From contig CAJUFU010000002.1 of the NCBI GenBank assembly GCA_910585555.1, positions 48,942 to 103,088 on the forward strand: DNA of 54,147 nucleotides, given 5' to 3'. This stretch comes from an uncultured Lachnospiraceae bacterium. GTDB lineage: Bacteria > Bacillota > Clostridia > Lachnospirales > Lachnospiraceae. Below, in pieces: positions 51,787-54,147 of the stretch. Made by a program: the position numbers and the translations under genes. The notes beneath the pieces were generated by a model. It did not search any database, was not told the DNA's origin, and saw only the letters and a program-made list of their open reading frames with translations. How positions within the stretch are numbered: position 1 is the first letter of the stretch; each line of letters begins with the position of its first letter.

Positions 51787-53064
51787 ATGATTGACATTAA
51801 ATTTCTAAGAGAAAATCCTGAGGTAGTAAAAGAAAATATCAGAAAAAAGTTTCAGGATCAAAAACTTGGTCTGGTAGACGAGGTGATTGCACTGGATGCT
51901 GAGGTCAGGGCAGCACAGCAGGAGGCAGATGATATCCGGGCAAAGAGAAATAAGATTTCTAAAGAAATCGGCGCTCTTATGGGTCAGGGTAAAAAGGAAG
52001 AAGCTGAGGCAAAGAAAGCAGAAGTGGCAGCAAATGCAAAGAGGCTTGCGCAGCTGGAAGAAAAAGAAAACGATCTTCGCGAGAAGATTAAGAAAGATAT
52101 GATGACCATTCCTAATATCATTGATCCTTCTGTTCCGATTGGAAAAGATGATACGGAAAATGTTGAGATACAAAAATATGGCGAACCGTTAGTACCGGAT
52201 TTTGAAATACCCTATCATACAGAAATTATGGAACGTTTTCATGGGATTGATATGGATGCTGCAGGACGTGTGGCTGGCAATGGTTTCTATTATCTCATGG
52301 GCGATATTGCCAGGTTACATTCTGCGGTAATTGCCTATGCAAGAGATTTTATGATAAACAGAGGATTTACTTATTGCGTACCTCCTTTTATGATTAGAAG
52401 TGCGGTTGTTGACGGTGTCATGAGTTTTGCGGAAATGGATGCCATGATGTATAAGATTGAGGGGGAGGATTTATACTTAATAGGAACATCTGAACATTCC
52501 ATGATTGGTAAATTTATCGACCAGATTATTCCGGAAGAGGAACTTCCTCATACACTCACAAGCTATTCACCTTGTTTCCGTAAGGAAAAAGGCGCTCATG
52601 GTATAGAGGAAAGAGGTGTGTATCGGATTCATCAGTTTGAGAAGCAGGAGATGATTGTGGTATGCAGACCGGAAGAATCCCCCATGTGGTTTGATAAGTT
52701 ATGGCAGAATACTGTAGACTTATTCCGTTCCATGGATATTCCTGTAAGAACAATAGAGTGCTGTTCCGGAGATTTGGCTGATCTGAAAGTGAAGTCCTAT
52801 GATGTGGAAGCTTGGTCGCCAAGACAACAAAAATATTTTGAGGTCGGCAGCTGTTCTAATCTAGGAGACGCGCAGGCCAGAAGGCTTCGCATCCGTGTGA
52901 ATGGCAAAGACGGTAAATATTTTGCACATACATTAAATAATACGGTGGTTGCACCACCTAGAATGCTGATTGCATTTTTAGAAAATAATCTGCAGGCTGA
53001 TGGTTCTGTTCGTATTCCTGAAGTGCTTCGTCCCTATATGGGAGGCATGACAGAAATCAGATAG
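51787..53064 (+). CDS. serS: Serine-tRNA ligase
   Basis: 425 residues, normal length. An N-terminal antiparallel coiled coil (residues about 30-105) binds the long variable arm of tRNA-Ser. Class II motif 2 is CFRKEKGAHGIEERGVYRIHQFEKQEM. Motif 3 is NNTVVAPPRMLIAFLENN. The TSEHSM serine-binding segment and VEAWSPRQQKYFEVGSCSNLGDAQARRL are standard. It charges tRNA-Ser in the cytoplasm. The 54-base gap upstream is too short for a T-box leader. Confidence 0.98.
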   Translation: MIDIKFLRENPEVVKENIRKKFQDQKLGLVDEVIALDAEVRAAQQEADDIRAKRNKISKEIGALMGQGKKEEAEAKKAEVAANAKRLAQLEEKENDLREKIKKDMMTIPNIIDPSVPIGKDDTENVEIQKYGEPLVPDFEIPYHTEIMERFHGIDMDAAGRVAGNGFYYLMGDIARLHSAVIAYARDFMINRGFTYCVPPFMIRSAVVDGVMSFAEMDAMMYKIEGEDLYLIGTSEHSMIGKFIDQIIPEEELPHTLTSYSPCFRKEKGAHGIEERGVYRIHQFEKQEMIVVCRPEESPMWFDKLWQNTVDLFRSMDIPVRTIECCSGDLADLKVKSYDVEAWSPRQQKYFEVGSCSNLGDAQARRLRIRVNGKDGKYFAHTLNNTVVAPPRMLIAFLENNLQADGSVRIPEVLRPYMGGMTEIR

Positions 53065-53096
53065 ATGATACAAACTGTCATAAGGAGGTGAGATCT

Positions 53097-53978
53097 TTGC
53101 ATAAATATATGCGTGCTATTGGTTTTAGTAAATTGTCTGATAGACGTGAAGAGCAGAAATTGATTACAGATATTATTGTAAATTCATCGCATCGTGCTTA
53201 TACGTCCAATGGGGAAGAAACCATACTTGCAGAATTTTGTGAAGATTTTGCAGAGGATATAGGAATTGCTGTCTGTGGAGAGTTTGACGCGGAGGATAAA
53301 TTTACGTATGATTATTTTTATCCTTATCTTCGCGGTACGGGCGTAAGCTCGTATGAGGATGTGTCAGTGGAGCGTCATGCAGATAAGGAATCTTACGCAG
53401 GTGTCTGTGATGATATCAAGGTGGGTGTGAGCTTGATTTTTTATCTGCAGAACATTGTTCCATATGTAAAAGCGCAAAATATGAATATGCTTCCTGTGAA
53501 AGGCACAACTTTAACATTGTCAGGATTGTCAATTAGTGGTAATATAATATTACCGATTGATAAAGATGAAAGTGAAAGACAGAAAATACAGAAAGCATCG
53601 ATAAGCCGTAACAAGTTGATTGCTGCTGCCCGTAAGGGAGATGAAGAGGCAATTGAGAGTTTAACTTTAGAAGATATGGATATCTATACATCCATTTCCA
53701 GAAAGATTCTTACGGAAGATGTATTCACTTTGGTAGATACCTATTTTATGCCATATGGTGTGGAATGTGATCAATATTCGGTGTTGGGAGAAATTCTGGA
53801 TATCTCTCTTCGGATTAATAAAATCACGGAAGAAGAGATTTATGTGATGCGGATTAATTGTAATGATTTGGAGTTCGATGTGTGTATTAATCGAAAAGAT
53901 TTATATGGAGAGCCACAGGTAGGCCGCAGATTTAAAGGGGTTATCTGGATGCAGGGATATATCAATTATCCCATGTGA
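53097..53978 (+). CDS. DUF3881 family protein
   Basis: 293 residues from a TTG at 53097. AGGAGG at 53082-53087 is 9 bases before it, while the upstream GTG at 53088 directly abuts it and cannot be used. The protein starts MHKYMRAIGFSKLSDRREEQKLI and has no membrane segment or known catalytic motif. The segment DEEAIESLTLEDMDIYTSISRKILTEDVFTLVDTYFMPYGVECDQYSVLGEIL is characteristic of this Lachnospiraceae-associated family. The function is unknown. It follows serS by 32 bases and may be co-transcribed. Confidence 0.8.
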   Translation: MHKYMRAIGFSKLSDRREEQKLITDIIVNSSHRAYTSNGEETILAEFCEDFAEDIGIAVCGEFDAEDKFTYDYFYPYLRGTGVSSYEDVSVERHADKESYAGVCDDIKVGVSLIFYLQNIVPYVKAQNMNMLPVKGTTLTLSGLSISGNIILPIDKDESERQKIQKASISRNKLIAAARKGDEEAIESLTLEDMDIYTSISRKILTEDVFTLVDTYFMPYGVECDQYSVLGEILDISLRINKITEEEIYVMRINCNDLEFDVCINRKDLYGEPQVGRRFKGVIWMQGYINYPM

Positions 53979-54015
53979 GGCTTTTCTTGTAAATAAATAT
54001 GCTTCTATAGCGTGA

Positions 54016-54060
54016 GTTCCCTTAGTTAAATGGATATAACAGGAGCCTCCTAAGAGAACC
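54016..54060 (+). pseudogene. Internally deleted tRNA-Arg(CCT)-like sequence
   Basis: GTTCCCT (acceptor 5'), TA, then a D-arm GTTA-AATGGATA-TAAC and an anticodon loop CTCCTAA (CCT) follow the layout of tRNA-Arg. Directly after the loop comes AGAGAAC, which pairs with GTTCCCT at 6 of 7 positions, as a 3' acceptor strand would. The 3' half of the anticodon arm, the variable loop and the T arm are missing. It cannot be a normal tRNA. Confidence 0.55.
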
Positions 54061-54117
54061 TACAACGGAAACTTTTTGGAGGACATGAGGTAGCAAGTCA
54101 CACACAATTTTATACAC

Positions 54118-54147
54118 GTTTCCGTAGCTCAGATGGATAGAGCGACC
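54118..54147 (+). tRNA. tRNA, 5' part only (probably Arg)
   Basis: GTTTCCG acceptor strand, TA, then a D arm GCTC-AGATGGATA-GAGC and the start of the anticodon stem, cut by the window end. The GGATAGAGC D arm resembles arginine tRNAs, but the anticodon is not in the window. Confidence 0.75.

Noticed and set aside
1..54147. CRISPR array, insertion sequence, prophage or defence system
   Set aside because: No regularly spaced direct repeats, transposase or integrase motifs, phage structural genes or known defence domains were seen in any frame.

Overview
The window is the chromosomal replication-origin region of a low-GC Firmicute, most likely a gut-type Lachnospiraceae (Clostridium cluster XIVa). 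The reasons are the order gyrA-gyrB-recF-yaaA-dnaN-dnaA / rpmH-rnpA-yidD-yidC-jag-mnmE-mnmG-rsmG, the parAB-DUF4446 pair, a DUF3881 gene (a family I associate with Lachnospiraceae), and several sugar ABC importers without their own ATPase. The genus is not fixed by what I can see.

Layout. (1) 1-36 is Illumina adapter sequence, not genome; the contig then opens inside the 3' part of an exodeoxyribonuclease III gene. (2) 403-1443: an MgtC-family membrane protein and a small unknown gene. (3) 1544-9091: a sucrose/fructan-type locus (fructokinase, GH32, solute-binding lipoprotein, two permeases) divergent from a LacI-type regulator, with a clear two-promoter intergenic region and matching palindromes. 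(4) 9130-14996: accessory genes, namely a DUF2975 / small HTH / DUF4173 membrane operon, a MATE exporter, a flavin reductase-rubredoxin fusion and an HTH-membrane protein. (5) 15013-27813: a second glycoside locus on the minus strand: GH31, solute-binding protein, two permeases, MBL-fold hydrolase, LacI regulator, GH2 beta-mannosidase, GH1 beta-glucosidase, metallophosphoesterase. (6) 27848-36649: gyrA to dnaA, all on the minus strand. (7) oriC: DnaA-box clusters on both sides of dnaA (34881-35195 and 36561-37021). (8) 36914-53978: the plus-strand replichore, with rpmH to rsmG, a lone antisense alpha/beta hydrolase, a DegS/DegU-like two-component pair, two perfect parS sites, a Gfo/Idh/MocA oxidoreductase behind a strongly structured leader, parA-parB, DUF4446, an HD-GYP-type protein, serS and DUF3881. 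(9) 54016-54147: a collapsed tRNA-Arg-like sequence and the first 30 bases of a real tRNA.

How it works together. Transcription runs away from oriC on both sides, so core genes are co-directional with replication. parS, parA and parB lie within 14 kb of the origin, as expected for chromosome segregation. The two sugar loci look like independent, repressor-controlled import-and-cleave modules whose glycosidases lack signal peptides; the missing ATPase is presumably a shared MsmK/MsmX-type protein encoded elsewhere. No CRISPR array, prophage, insertion sequence or recognisable defence system is present. The least explained items are the three-way-junction leader at 47225-47315 and the internally deleted tRNA at 54016-54060.
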